DNA of 54,252 nucleotides from JAHIVN01 sp018816645 (GCA_043816305.1 JBDRHZ010000013.1:1-54252), one strand, 5' to 3'. Shown: positions 8,569 through 16,882, numbered from the stretch's first letter. Numbers and translations: made by a program. The notes: generated by a model not told the origin, from the letters alone.

Positions 8569-11487
8569 TTATAATCCTAGCTCCCCACTTATATTCATCA
8601 TCCCCTTCAGCACAATATCAAAATGTTCCTGAAGAGTTACGCCAAGCTTCTCGCAGCCAATTCTGATAACTTCTCTATCGATGCTTGCAGCAAATCGCTT
8701 ATCTTTCATCTTGCCCACGATAGAGTCAACTTTTAGATCAGCCAGCTTCTTTGAGGGAAGAACAAGCGCACTTGTGACTACAAGTCCTGTAGAATGTTCA
8801 GCTGCTAAAAGGACATTATCCAAGAAAGTTTTATGTTTCGAATAATCATCGTTCCCGTGAGCTTTAATTGCATCAGTAATATATTTCGATACACCCATTT
8901 TTTCCAGTTTCTCTGCGCCAGAATTCCAGTGGTTATCAGGATCATCTTCAAAAGTAATGTCATGAAGTACTCCTGCAATACCCCAAACTTCAACATTGTC
9001 CTTATGAAGCTTTCCTTCTTTTACGTATTTTTCAGCGTATTCTCTGCAGGCTGCTTTACTAGCGAGCATGTGCTTGATCATGTTTTCTTTATTACAGTTC
9101 GATTTGATAAGTTCTAGCGCTTTTTCACGAGTAATCCCGGGATCGATAGGTTTCAGTTCGTTGAATGCTTGTGCTGACGAGCCTTTGGGCTTATGGGCTT
9201 GAGTCTTCACCATACCAATTATTTCAATTTCTCCTCCGCAATACTTCGTGATCAGATCTACAGTCAGTTTCAAAGCATCTGCTACCTGCTCACGAGTAAT
9301 ATTACATACTCCTTCAACGTTAATCCAAAGATTCTTGGTTTTTTCAGTTACTTTCGTCCTTTCTGCATCTCGGAAGTTAAAGTCCATGTTGTAAGCTCCT
9401 ACCTTATCAAAGTAACAAATCTCACCATCTTTGAGCCTTTTTACTTCTCCGCCGATAATCACTATTTTCTCACCAGTCTTAGCTTCCCTAACAGTAACCG
9501 GCAATTTTATCCTATCCAGGTCAAATGCTCCCGTACTGATTTGTGTCATCAACACTGCTGCATTATAAGCGTCAACACAAGAATTCACAGAGTATAACAC
9601 CTCTTCTTCAACTATTCTTCTCAGCATCGCTTCAGGAGATGATTTGCGAGAATTTATATCAACTCCCATGGCTTTATACATTCCCTGGTAGCTGGCAATT
9701 TGGGGAATGTCATCGATATCCTCAGCAGAAAGTGTTGCTTCGATTCCACGAGTTAATTTGCTCATCAGCTCATTAAGCTCATCAGCTTTCTTCTTTACAT
9801 CGACGCCCATAATTATGGCAACACCCACGTTTATATTTTCGTATTTTTCAAAAACACCGTTATTGATAGTTATTAGGTTATTGTCTTTAATTTCTGCTAA
9901 ACTGTTCTCCGTCAGCTGGTTTCTTATTTGTCTTAATTTTTGGTCAAACTTATTCGCGGCCTGACAGGAAATTTTCCTTGGTCTTTCTATACCGTAAATT
10001 TCTTTTGTTGTCTGTTCTAGAAGTGGCCTGGTCAATGGAAAAGTAACGCCTTCCCGAGCAGTAACATTAGCCAGGAACCAGAACAGCCTTTCGCTTTGGC
10101 CATAGCCTGTACATGGCGGCATACCGTACTCAAGCATTTCGACATAATCGATATCCATCATCTGCGCCTCATCATCTCCTTGGTCCCGCATCTGCTGCTG
10201 ATCTGCGAAGCGATTATATTGATCAATCGGATCATTGATTTCTGAATAGCCGTTTCCATTCTCGCTGCCGCCAATCAGCACATGAAACCGTTCAGTTATC
10301 TCGGCATCATTAGGTCTCGACTTGGCGAGCGGGGACATAAACTTCGGCTCATTGATCAAAAATGCTGGTCCTGAAATCTCTTTTCTGATCACCTTCCATA
10401 AATTATCTATCAGTCGGTTTCTGTTGCCGTCAAACTCAATATTGACGTTTTCTTTCTTCAGTACATCAAACATCTCCTCATTCGACGATTTGAATATATC
10501 TACTCCGAATCTCTGCTTTATAACCTCAGGATAGTTAATCATTTCCCATTCTTTTGAAAGATCAAACTTATGACCCCGAGTTTCAAACTTCAATGTTCCA
10601 AAAGCCTTCTCGGCGCTGAATCTGATCATATCGCGTACAAATGTCATCCCTTTGTTGAAGTCAGCATAAGCCCAGTAATATTCAAGGTGCCAGTAATCCT
10701 GCGCATGTTCCTCGCTCATGCCCTCATTTCTGAAAACCGGTCCCAGATCATAAATCTTCTCAAAGCCTCCGCCTATCATTCTCTTCAAATGCAGTTCAGG
10801 GGAAATTCTCAAATAAAAACGTGAATCAAGAGCATTGTAGTGAGTAACAAATGGAGTAGCGTCTGCTCCGCCTGTTGTTTCCTCGAGAATAGGTGTCTGC
10901 ACCATAGCAAAACCGTTCTTATCCATATATTCCATCGTCGCCTTCCAGAATTTATTCTTTTTGACAAAGACATCTCTGGTAGGCTTATTCAGTGCGAAGT
11001 CAAGATATCTTCTTCGAAATTTGGTCTCCTTATCTTTGATACCTTCCCATTTATCCGGAAGAGGACGAATAGCTTTAGTCAGAATCTTCAACTCTTCAGT
11101 ATCAACTGATACTTCACCAGTCTTTGATTTGATAAGTTTCCCCGTTGCCTGGATAAAGTCACCAATATCAAGCAAATCTAATTCTTTCCATCCTAGTTTT
11201 TGTTCCTTTTTATCGAACTTTTGAATGCTATCTTTCCTTATAATCACTTGCATCAAACCGCTCATGTCCTGAATATTTGCAAAACGTAAAGCTCCATGTT
11301 CCCGCCAGGACATAATTCTTCCTGCAGCAGTAACTTCTTCCCCTTCGAACTTCTTAAATTCTGTTGCAAGTTCTGAATTTGTATGAGTTTTTTTTGAGCG
11401 AGCTGGATAGGGATCGATGCCCAGATCTTTTAATTTCTGAGCCTTATCAAGTCTTAGATTACGAATTTTTGCTAGTGTTGAAGACAT
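8569..11487 (-). CDS. lysS: Lysyl-tRNA synthetase fused to B3/B4 domain and HD-domain hydrolase
   Basis: A 972-residue three-part protein. Residues 1-504 form a class II lysyl-tRNA synthetase: OB-fold anticodon-binding domain (about 50-145), motif 1 region with RRRYLD (158-163), motif 2 FRNEG (252-256), and motif 3 starting GMPP (455) and ending in a conserved Arg (SERL instead of the usual GIDRL). Residues about 505-765 match the free-standing B3/B4 domain family, related to the editing/tRNA-binding module of PheRS beta. Residues about 780-972 form an HD-type phosphohydrolase-like domain with H806 and H842-D843. Bacterial LysS is normally about 500 residues. The charging reaction is well supported. 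The added domains could edit, bind or process tRNA or nucleotides, which is inference. It lies downstream of a glycosyltransferase, the broken DUF2000 gene and a T-box leader, all on the same strand. Confidence 0.9.
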   Translation of the reverse strand: MSSTLAKIRNLRLDKAQKLKDLGIDPYPARSKKTHTNSELATEFKKFEGEEVTAAGRIMSWREHGALRFANIQDMSGLMQVIIRKDSIQKFDKKEQKLGWKELDLLDIGDFIQATGKLIKSKTGEVSVDTEELKILTKAIRPLPDKWEGIKDKETKFRRRYLDFALNKPTRDVFVKKNKFWKATMEYMDKNGFAMVQTPILEETTGGADATPFVTHYNALDSRFYLRISPELHLKRMIGGGFEKIYDLGPVFRNEGMSEEHAQDYWHLEYYWAYADFNKGMTFVRDMIRFSAEKAFGTLKFETRGHKFDLSKEWEMINYPEVIKQRFGVDIFKSSNEEMFDVLKKENVNIEFDGNRNRLIDNLWKVIRKEISGPAFLINEPKFMSPLAKSRPNDAEITERFHVLIGGSENGNGYSEINDPIDQYNRFADQQQMRDQGDDEAQMMDIDYVEMLEYGMPPCTGYGQSERLFWFLANVTAREGVTFPLTRPLLEQTTKEIYGIERPRKISCQAANKFDQKLRQIRNQLTENSLAEIKDNNLITINNGVFEKYENINVGVAIIMGVDVKKKADELNELMSKLTRGIEATLSAEDIDDIPQIASYQGMYKAMGVDINSRKSSPEAMLRRIVEEEVLYSVNSCVDAYNAAVLMTQISTGAFDLDRIKLPVTVREAKTGEKIVIIGGEVKRLKDGEICYFDKVGAYNMDFNFRDAERTKVTEKTKNLWINVEGVCNITREQVADALKLTVDLITKYCGGEIEIIGMVKTQAHKPKGSSAQAFNELKPIDPGITREKALELIKSNCNKENMIKHMLASKAACREYAEKYVKEGKLHKDNVEVWGIAGVLHDITFEDDPDNHWNSGAEKLEKMGVSKYITDAIKAHGNDDYSKHKTFLDNVLLAAEHSTGLVVTSALVLPSKKLADLKVDSIVGKMKDKRFAASIDREVIRIGCEKLGVTLQEHFDIVLKGMMNISGELGL

Positions 11488-11529
11488 TTTGTTTATGTAA
11501 TATGTTATATGTTAGATGTAATATTTATA

Positions 11530-12486
11530 CTACTTCGTCGATTCAATTCTTACCCAGGTATCTGCGAAGCTTTTCTTCTTTATCCTCTGCTGCCAGAATA
11601 TCTGTATCCAAAGCCAAAGGCGCGTTGGATAAAGCAGAAAGGCCCAAAATGCTTCTCTCAGATTCTTGACGTACGTGACTGGATACCACAAGGCATATTC
11701 CATTTCTTTCCAGAAATTACGGACTTTGGTTTCCGGCTTGATTAAGTCATATTTCCACAGTTGTTCATATCCGCCAACTGACCTCAATTTCTGAGCATAC
11801 CAATCTTTCAAATCCCGTGCATACTTCACATAAACTTTAGCTTCAGGTTCATACTCAAGCTTATAATCTTTATTGTGTATAACATAAGAGATATAAGCGT
11901 CTTCTATAAGACAGTCCGCAGGAACTTTATCTACAAGTCCTTTTCTCATAGCAAAACAGTAGCCGCTGAGTACAAAAAATCCTGGTTTCTTTGATACTAT
12001 TTTCAAAGATTTACCTGATACATCTTTTTTCATAGTTACCATACGCTTATGGTGAGCCACATCAGCATAAAAGTGGGCAGCAAACTGCATAAATGTGTCT
12101 TTCTTTCCAAGAGCAACTGGTCTTCCGGTCACACCACCAACTTTCGGTTCTTCAAAATGCTTTATCAGCAATGGAGTGGATTCTTTTTCCATGTATACAT
12201 CTCCGTCTGTTAAAACAAGAAAGCCTCCTTGAGCCTTCGCAAGAGCCATATTTAACCCTGTTGGTTTTCCTTTTTGCGGATCCTTTACCCAGACTATATT
12301 TTTGAAGTTAAACTCGCCTGCCATGTTCCGAGCAGCATTCCAAGTTTCCTCATCTGGACAAGCAACAATCACCTCAAAGTCTCCTTTCCCGGAAAGCGCA
12401 TTCCACTCGGGATTCAATATAGAGTTTAGAGCTTTTTTAATTGTTTCCGGCTCCTTCCAAGCTGTAATTATTACAGAATACTTCAT
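11530..12486 (-). CDS. Family 2 glycosyltransferase
   Basis: A 318-residue GT-A-fold glycosyltransferase. The N-terminus MKYSVIITAWKEPE is the usual first strand and nucleotide-sugar site of GT2 enzymes. A DGD (in VLTDGDVYME, about residue 96) is the DxD metal site. An EDAY segment later supplies the likely catalytic acid, followed by a QKLRSVGG stretch in the place of a (Q/R)xxRW motif. The C-terminal about 60 residues are hydrophobic and aromatic, suggesting membrane association. It probably adds a sugar during surface glycan or glycolipid synthesis; donor and acceptor are unknown. It lies 42 bp upstream of the LysRS fusion on the same strand, so co-transcription is likely. Confidence 0.85.
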   Translation of the reverse strand: MKYSVIITAWKEPETIKKALNSILNPEWNALSGKGDFEVIVACPDEETWNAARNMAGEFNFKNIVWVKDPQKGKPTGLNMALAKAQGGFLVLTDGDVYMEKESTPLLIKHFEEPKVGGVTGRPVALGKKDTFMQFAAHFYADVAHHKRMVTMKKDVSGKSLKIVSKKPGFFVLSGYCFAMRKGLVDKVPADCLIEDAYISYVIHNKDYKLEYEPEAKVYVKYARDLKDWYAQKLRSVGGYEQLWKYDLIKPETKVRNFWKEMEYALWYPVTYVKNLREAFWAFLLYPTRLWLWIQIFWQQRIKKKSFADTWVRIESTK

Positions 12487-12622
12487 ACACCAATAACTTT
12501 AACAATTTATCAATTTGATAATATAACGATTACTAATACTTAAGTATAATCTTTTCACGTAACTGTTGCAATTTCATGAGTAGTCACTCTTTTATCGATC
12601 TTGATATACAACCTAATAGCTG

Positions 12623-12644
12623 GTTTGGACCTCCGAGTCCAAAC
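12623..12644. repeat. 8-bp-stem hairpin downstream of DUF2000 gene
   Basis: GTTTGGAC and GTCCAAAC pair around a 6-base loop in the gap between the DUF2000 gene and the glycosyltransferase. No T-run follows on either strand, so it is not a standard terminator. It could be an mRNA-stability or attenuation structure. Confidence 0.55.
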
Positions 12645-12659
12645 ATAATCGTCTGAGCC

Positions 12660-13070
12660 CTACTTCCACAGCCTCAAATCTCTTGTCACTTTCTTCAATA
12701 GTTCGGTATCGCCATAAATACAGCAGCCGTAATATTCCATTGTTTCATGACTATCATTCTCTACGGCATCACAATATTCTTCGTCCGTATATGTAATGAG
12801 TCCTGCCTTTGGATAATCAATTACAATCAATTCTTTTTCCTTAACTCTTCTCATTATTTCTCGAATCTGCTCTGAGTCCTTTGCCTGCAAAACAGCGTTT
12901 ACATACTATGGAATTTCAGAATGTTCATAGTCTGTTTTATCTACAGGACTTTTCCCTGCAATCTCATTACCGACTACACTACCTAGCTTTGCGCAAAGAT
13001 GAGCCGTTGTGTTGAGAACAACCCAATTTTCGATTCCATCTTTTAGCACTACTACAAATTTCTTTTTCAT
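12660..13070 (-). pseudogene. DUF2000 family gene interrupted by one in-frame amber codon
   Basis: Reading from ATG at 13070 gives 54 codons starting MKKKFVVVLKDGIENW, then TAG at 12906-12908 (codon 55), then 81 more sense codons in the same frame, including CCIYGDTELLKKV and ending DLRLWK plus TAG. The parts before and after the stop together match the length (about 135) and pattern of DUF2000, a family with a peptidyl-tRNA-hydrolase-2-like fold. The second half also forms an open frame from a TTG at 12890. I infer a single-nonsense pseudogene, or less likely two peptides or UAG readthrough; the same gene ends in UAG, which argues against recoding. It is the first gene after the T-box leader. 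Confidence 0.75.
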
Positions 13071-13162
13071 AGTTACTTAGTTAAAAATAATGTACTGCTC
13101 AAATCCCAAAAGGTATTACTAATGCCAAGATCGAATTTCTATAGTCATATCCGAGGTTGAAC

Positions 13163-13204
13163 ATTGGCTACTGGTTATTAATTGTTATTTGTTAATTAGC
13201 TCTA
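13163..13204. repeat. Degenerate octamer repeat
   Basis: Consecutive 8-bp units (GGTTATTA, ATTGTTAT, TTGTTAAT, TAGCTCTA), preceded by a related ATTGGCTA two bases out of phase. It belongs to the same loose octamer family found in several other gaps. It lies between the T-box terminator and the DUF2000 start. Confidence 0.4.
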
Positions 13205-13214
13205 ACTCGTCATT

Positions 13215-13556
13215 AAACACAAACGCCCTTACCTAAATCCGAGAAAGCGCGAACCCCTCAGATAAAGGTAAGGACGTTTAAAACGTGGTACCACCTAGAT
13301 TTATCCAAATGTTGCCATTTGAAACTTTTCTTCCACTGTCTAAACTTGATTCATCAAGTCCGAAAATGGAATCGCTTTATAACGGAAGCAGCCGGATGGT
13401 TTTATTAGTTTTCCAGCCCTAACCGAAAACTAAGGGCTTTTTAATTTTCTTCCATCAGCTCAGAAATCTTATTACTCAACTGGTGCCAAATTTCACGGTT
13501 TTTTGGCTCTCTAAGATTAATCGAGTAAATTCTTCGTCGTAGCTGTTATATATTGT
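13215..13556 (-). promoter_or_regulatory. T-box riboswitch leader
   Basis: On the minus strand the order of elements is that of a T-box leader. Stem I is closed by CAGCT (13541-13545) with AGCTG (13456-13460) and has an apical GCCAAA/TTTGGC helix with AGAGAG before it. Internal hairpins follow, including CAAATG-GCAA-CATTTG. Then come the T-box AGGTGGTACCACG (13284-13296) and a long terminator whose arms AAACGTCCTTACC (13267-13279) and GGTAAGGGCGTTT (13221-13233) are followed by GTGTTT. The UGGU bulge would pair with a tRNA ending ACCA. The presumed specifier loop 3' side reads AAUAAGAU (13466-13473). AAG (Lys, 13468-13470) is the attractive choice because a LysRS gene lies downstream, but AAU is not excluded. 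T-boxes regulate aminoacyl-tRNA and amino-acid genes by sensing uncharged tRNA. Confidence 0.8.
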
Positions 13557-13560
13557 CTGC

Positions 13561-13590
13561 ATTATAACAAAGTAAGTTGTGTTTGTTCAA
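13561..13590 (-). promoter_or_regulatory. Sigma70-type promoter of the T-box leader
   Basis: On the minus strand TTGAAC (13585-13590), an 18-nt spacer, and a perfect TATAAT (13561-13566) preceded by TGT, giving an extended -10. Transcription would start near 13554, just before stem I of the T-box leader. Confidence 0.75.
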
Positions 13591-13622
13591 GTGTAATTGT
13601 GCAAGTAATCAAATCAATCAAA

Positions 13623-13646
13623 TAGTCGGATAGCTGAATAGTTAGA
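13623..13646. repeat. Degenerate octamer repeat x3
   Basis: Units TAGTCGGA, TAGCTGAA and TAGTTAGA in tandem, matching the octamer family at 43939-44034. Confidence 0.55.
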
Positions 13647-13657
13647 AACCCTTATTA

Positions 13658-14041
13658 TTAGTTTTTTAGCTTTTGGTTTGTAATTGATATTAGATAGTGC
13701 AGTTTCCTTGGTAATCTGTTTAGGCTCGTTTTTATGTAGGCGTATTCTTCATTTGTTAATAATTCTCTTTTCTAAGCTTTCCTAGTCCAATCTTTCGACT
13801 CATCTAAGGATCCTCTTGAGAAGTAGAAAAAACGAATCTTTTCTTTCTTATGGTAGCGTCCCCAGCCCTCTGCAATGTTGGAACTTATAGAATCAATTGC
13901 ACTAACAAACTGAGTACCAATCGTTTTCTTTGCAAAGTAATTCCACTTTAATACAATTTCCCATACATATTGCGATAATTCCAACGCTGCTTTATAAACC
14001 TCAAGATCCTTCACCTCTATGTATTTCTTTCCCATAAACAT
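13658..14041 (-). pseudogene. Four-helix-bundle (S23-type) gene interrupted by an in-frame amber codon
   Basis: From ATG at 14041 the first 89 codons give the standard four-helix-bundle start (about residues 8-65, with SNIAEGWGRYHKKEKIRFF) up to SLDESKDWTRKA. TAG follows at 13772-13774 (codon 90). The same frame continues for 37 sense codons, beginning KRELLTNEEYAYIKTSL, to a TAA ending at 13658. In this family the fourth helix follows the RKA position with a similar L-x(3)-EEY pattern, and full length is about 115-130 residues, so the post-stop part is the missing C-terminus. I infer a recent nonsense mutation. The function of the family is unclear; members often occur singly or in rRNA intervening sequences. 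Confidence 0.75.
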
Positions 14042-14058
14042 ATCTTAATGGATTAAAT

Positions 14059-14090
14059 AAAGGCTACCCAGTTATTCAGCTATCTAGCTA
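14059..14090. repeat. Degenerate octamer repeat x4
   Basis: Plus-strand units AAAGGCTA, CCCAGTTA, TTCAGCTA and TCTAGCTA. Read on the minus strand they are TAGCTAGA, TAGCTGAA, TAACTGGG and TAGCCTTT, the same family as 13623-13646 and 43939-44034. Confidence 0.55.
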
Positions 14091-14130
14091 TCATTTCTGG
14101 GAAAATACTTAAGTGGGGGTTCAGTTTTAT

Positions 14131-14631
14131 TTAGAATTTATACCCAATCTTCCTCAAAAACACTTGTCTATCTTTCCTATCTTTTTCCGATTCAACCTTA
14201 TCGGTTCCCTCCCCGTCAATAACTCCCAAAACTCCTCTGCCCTGCACTGTTTCAACTACGATTACTTCAACCGGATTAGCAGTAGCACAAAGAATCCTGC
14301 ATACCTCAGGAGTTTGTTTTATGCTTCGAAGAACATTAATCGGAAAGCAATCTTTAAGAAAGATAATAAAAACGTGGCCAGTCTTCAAAAGCTTTGCATT
14401 CTTGACTGCCAGCTTTTCCATCTCTTTATCTGTACTCGAAATTCGGATCAGCTTTGGGCCACTTGCTTCAAGAAATGCTAGTCCAAATTTGATATTTGGC
14501 ACTGTATTTACAAGCGCTTCGTGAATATCCTCAACTGACTTGATGAAATGTGTAACACCAATAATTACATTTACCGTAAAATCATCATCAGGTTTATCTA
14601 TCTTTATAGTGGAAAGTTTTAGGTCGGACAT
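14131..14631 (-). CDS. Adenosine-specific kinase
   Basis: A 166-residue protein matching the adenosine-specific kinase family (Adenosine_kin, COG1839) over its whole length. Characteristic stretches are IGVTHFIKSVEDIHEAL (about 25-41), FGLAFLEASG (about 49-58), DCFPINVL (about 93-100), CRILCATANPVEVIV (about 111-125), QGRGVLGVIDG (about 129-139) and a C-terminal FLRKIGYKF. Length is normal for the family, which is common in archaea and scattered in bacteria. It would act in the cytoplasm in adenosine salvage or binding; the physiological reaction is poorly settled. It is a single gene, flanked by repeat-bearing gaps. Confidence 0.92.
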   Translation of the reverse strand: MSDLKLSTIKIDKPDDDFTVNVIIGVTHFIKSVEDIHEALVNTVPNIKFGLAFLEASGPKLIRISSTDKEMEKLAVKNAKLLKTGHVFIIFLKDCFPINVLRSIKQTPEVCRILCATANPVEVIVVETVQGRGVLGVIDGEGTDKVESEKDRKDRQVFLRKIGYKF

Positions 14632-14697
14632 GAGCCTTATTTTAAAATCTTAATAGTAATATTATACAAAAAAACAACTCAACCGAGAAGGAGAAGT

Positions 14698-14725
14698 GTA
14701 TCTGGTATCTGGTATCTGGTATCTG
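14698..14725. repeat. Heptamer tandem repeat (GTATCTG) x4
   Basis: Four exact tandem copies of GTATCTG between the adenosine-specific kinase start and the DUF4173 gene end. Confidence 0.9.
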
Positions 14726-14754
14726 AAACTGAATGCAGCAGCAGGGTCTAGTTC

Positions 14755-14778
14755 CACAGTTACCTAGTTACCTGTTAT
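14755..14778. repeat. Degenerate octamer repeat
   Basis: Units CACAGTTA, CCTAGTTA and CCTGTTAT in register, running into the 3' end of the DUF4173 gene. Confidence 0.4.
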
Positions 14779-14780
14779 CC

Positions 14781-16607
14781 TTACTTCTTCGTTATAAAAT
14801 ACAACTCATTTTCATATCCTTTTACCTCAAATACAAAAACCTCTTTTGGGTTCCAGGGATCGTAATCATGGCCAGTTAATATGTACTTTCCAGCATCCAG
14901 ATCATAACAGTCATCATATGAGTGATATGAATTGGAAACGACCTTCTCAAGATCATCGTATTTATAAATACTCAGATCACCCAAATAATCGTTTCTGCCT
15001 TCCCTGTCAATAAAAATAAATTCTGTAATACCTTTGCAATAATCATACTCCTCATTCCTATACTGATAGTTATTCCGACTCTGATTTTCTTCATATTTAT
15101 CCATCACCTTCTGTGTGTAGATATCAGAGTATCTAATTATCTCATCCCAGTTATCCAAAATTTCATTTTTGGCTATTTCATTTGAGAAATTGAAGTCCCG
15201 AATGTCATTCTTTTTCTCAACATACTGAATGAGATCATACTTGCTCTTGAGGAAGAATGCTGTCTCCTCCTTTATATCACCCTCACTTCTTTTAAAGAAA
15301 TCTACAAGTTTAGGAGTAGTATCAAAAGACAAACCATAAAGATATGAAACATCCAGCTCCTTATCAGCCGAAGTATCGTTTTCGTATCTTTTAATGTTGA
15401 AATAGGCAATAGCAGAGTCAAATCTTGCAAAACCTGTTATTATGAGCGCAACTAGGGAAATGATCTGAATACCGTATAAGAATGTAGTTTCTTTCAACTT
15501 CGACACAATCTTCAGGCCAAACCATAAGAATACGATCATCAAAAACACTATAAACACATGGCTGTACATTCGAAGCCTGGTAAAGCCAAACTCGCTTTCA
15601 TAGAGATACAGTCTGTAAAATGAAGAAATCGTCATTGGAAGCAGGAGAACCAATCCAATTATTCCCATTACTTTCATTACCAAAGATTTCACTATAGTAT
15701 CTGTTCTTTTGATCTTCATGATAAATCCGATCAAAACCAGAGCAATAACGCTTACTAGTATTAGCTCAAAAAAACCTTTTCGGGCATATTCGCTATATGT
15801 ATAATCTCCACCTGAGATAAGGTCACTGCCTCCGAACATGTAAGTGATTTGAATAATGTTGAATATCAAAAACAGAAACTCAACAAGAAGTAAAATAGTC
15901 GTTCCCTCGATAAAGAATCTTGACGTCTTTTCCGCTTTCTCTATTTTCTTTTCCACAACAGGAAATTTTTTCTTGTACAAGTTATAGTACAGAACTCCAA
16001 GCATGAACCAACTAGAGACAATAAACATAATTGACATATTAAACAAATCCTTTAGAAATTCTATCGAGAAGATGTTAAGGACAATTTCCCGAAAAGCAAG
16101 ATCAGCCGACATAAGCAGTGCAGTAAATACAATCAAGATTGGAAGTGCAACCGCTAATCCAATTCCAACTCTAATTGCAGTATTCAGCCAATTCGACTTC
16201 GAAAACCTGATCCTTGAAAAGGTAAGTAAGGCGCCAACCACCCCCATAACAAATTGCTCAAGGGGAACTGTAATATATTTATAGAACTGGAACTTATTAT
16301 TCTTTTCAGTAAATGTTCCAAATGTGAGCAGCAGGAAATATCCCCACATCGCTAAGAAAACTACACGAATGATCGTGGAAGTATTTATGAGGTAAGTAAA
16401 ACTCATGAAGTTCATCAGTATCAGGTTTAGTAACATGCTCCCATTCATTCTCTTTGATATATTTGCGCTTATGAGTACTCCGGCAGTCAATACAAAATTA
16501 AAAAGAACGAAATTGAGACCCAGACCCGCTTTATAAAAAAGTGCAACTGCAGCAAGTGACGTAACTAATGTGGTAACTATTACTGAGAGCTTTTTTGACG
16601 AAGTCAT
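14781..16607 (-). CDS. DUF4173 family integral membrane protein
   Basis: A 608-residue protein with about a dozen hydrophobic segments in the first 400 residues, opening with a SLAAVALFYKAGLGLNF-type start that is typical of DUF4173 proteins. The last about 190 residues (from about 420) are soluble and charged, rich in Asp, Tyr and Arg, and have no recognised domain. They end in a compact beta-rich stretch with DAGKYILTG. The function of the family is unknown. It is apparently monocistronic, and the 257-bp gap upstream of its start holds two octamer repeat tracts. Confidence 0.75.
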   Translation of the reverse strand: MTSSKKLSVIVTTLVTSLAAVALFYKAGLGLNFVLFNFVLTAGVLISANISKRMNGSMLLNLILMNFMSFTYLINTSTIIRVVFLAMWGYFLLLTFGTFTEKNNKFQFYKYITVPLEQFVMGVVGALLTFSRIRFSKSNWLNTAIRVGIGLAVALPILIVFTALLMSADLAFREIVLNIFSIEFLKDLFNMSIMFIVSSWFMLGVLYYNLYKKKFPVVEKKIEKAEKTSRFFIEGTTILLLVEFLFLIFNIIQITYMFGGSDLISGGDYTYSEYARKGFFELILVSVIALVLIGFIMKIKRTDTIVKSLVMKVMGIIGLVLLLPMTISSFYRLYLYESEFGFTRLRMYSHVFIVFLMIVFLWFGLKIVSKLKETTFLYGIQIISLVALIITGFARFDSAIAYFNIKRYENDTSADKELDVSYLYGLSFDTTPKLVDFFKRSEGDIKEETAFFLKSKYDLIQYVEKKNDIRDFNFSNEIAKNEILDNWDEIIRYSDIYTQKVMDKYEENQSRNNYQYRNEEYDYCKGITEFIFIDREGRNDYLGDLSIYKYDDLEKVVSNSYHSYDDCYDLDAGKYILTGHDYDPWNPKEVFVFEVKGYENELYFITKK

Positions 16608-16692
16608 AACAAGAAGTTACTAAATATAATACTTAATATACCGATTATAACGCATTTGACTAATAATTGTAACGCTGAAGTAGAGAAATGCT

Positions 16693-16732
16693 GAGTTGAA
16701 CGGCTAAATGGTTATTTGGTTGGATTGTTTAA
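16693..16732. repeat. Degenerate octamer repeat x5
   Basis: Units GAGTTGAA, CGGCTAAA, TGGTTATT, TGGTTGGA and TTGTTTAA in one 8-bp register. Confidence 0.5.
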
Positions 16733-16797
16733 AGTTAGATAACAAAATAGCTCAGGGGATAAACACCAAATCAGCTGTGCAATTAAAAAAGTTCTCG

Positions 16798-16830
16798 GTT
16801 ACCTAAATTACCTGATTACTTAATTACCTT
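16798..16830. repeat. Degenerate octamer repeat x4
   Basis: GTTACCTA, one extra base, then ATTACCTG, ATTACTTA and ATTACCTT. The unit differs from the TAGCTGAA type but has the same 8-bp period. Confidence 0.5.
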
Positions 16831-16882
16831 CCCCTATATAGAATTTGACTTCATATCACTCCTTGTGTATGATAATTTTAAC

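Noticed and set aside
10840..11109. Plus-strand open frames opposite the LysRS fusion
   Set aside because: All are short, compositionally odd and fully covered by the conserved synthetase frame.
13320..13410. SRP RNA-like core (CGGAAGCAGCC with nearby TCAAGTCCG) on the plus strand
   Set aside because: The GGAA tetraloop helix is replaced by a 20-base loop and no pairing 5'/3' arms fit. The minus-strand T-box explains the region better.
13417..13445. Plus-strand Rho-independent terminator (AGCCCT/AGGGCT stem followed by TTTTT)
   Set aside because: No plus-strand gene or promoter leads into it, and the same bases form an internal hairpin of the minus-strand T-box leader, which has its own promoter and terminator.
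12660..14041. Reassignment of UAG to an amino acid
   Set aside because: Several intact genes in the window, including mfd and the broken DUF2000 gene itself, end in UAG at the expected length.
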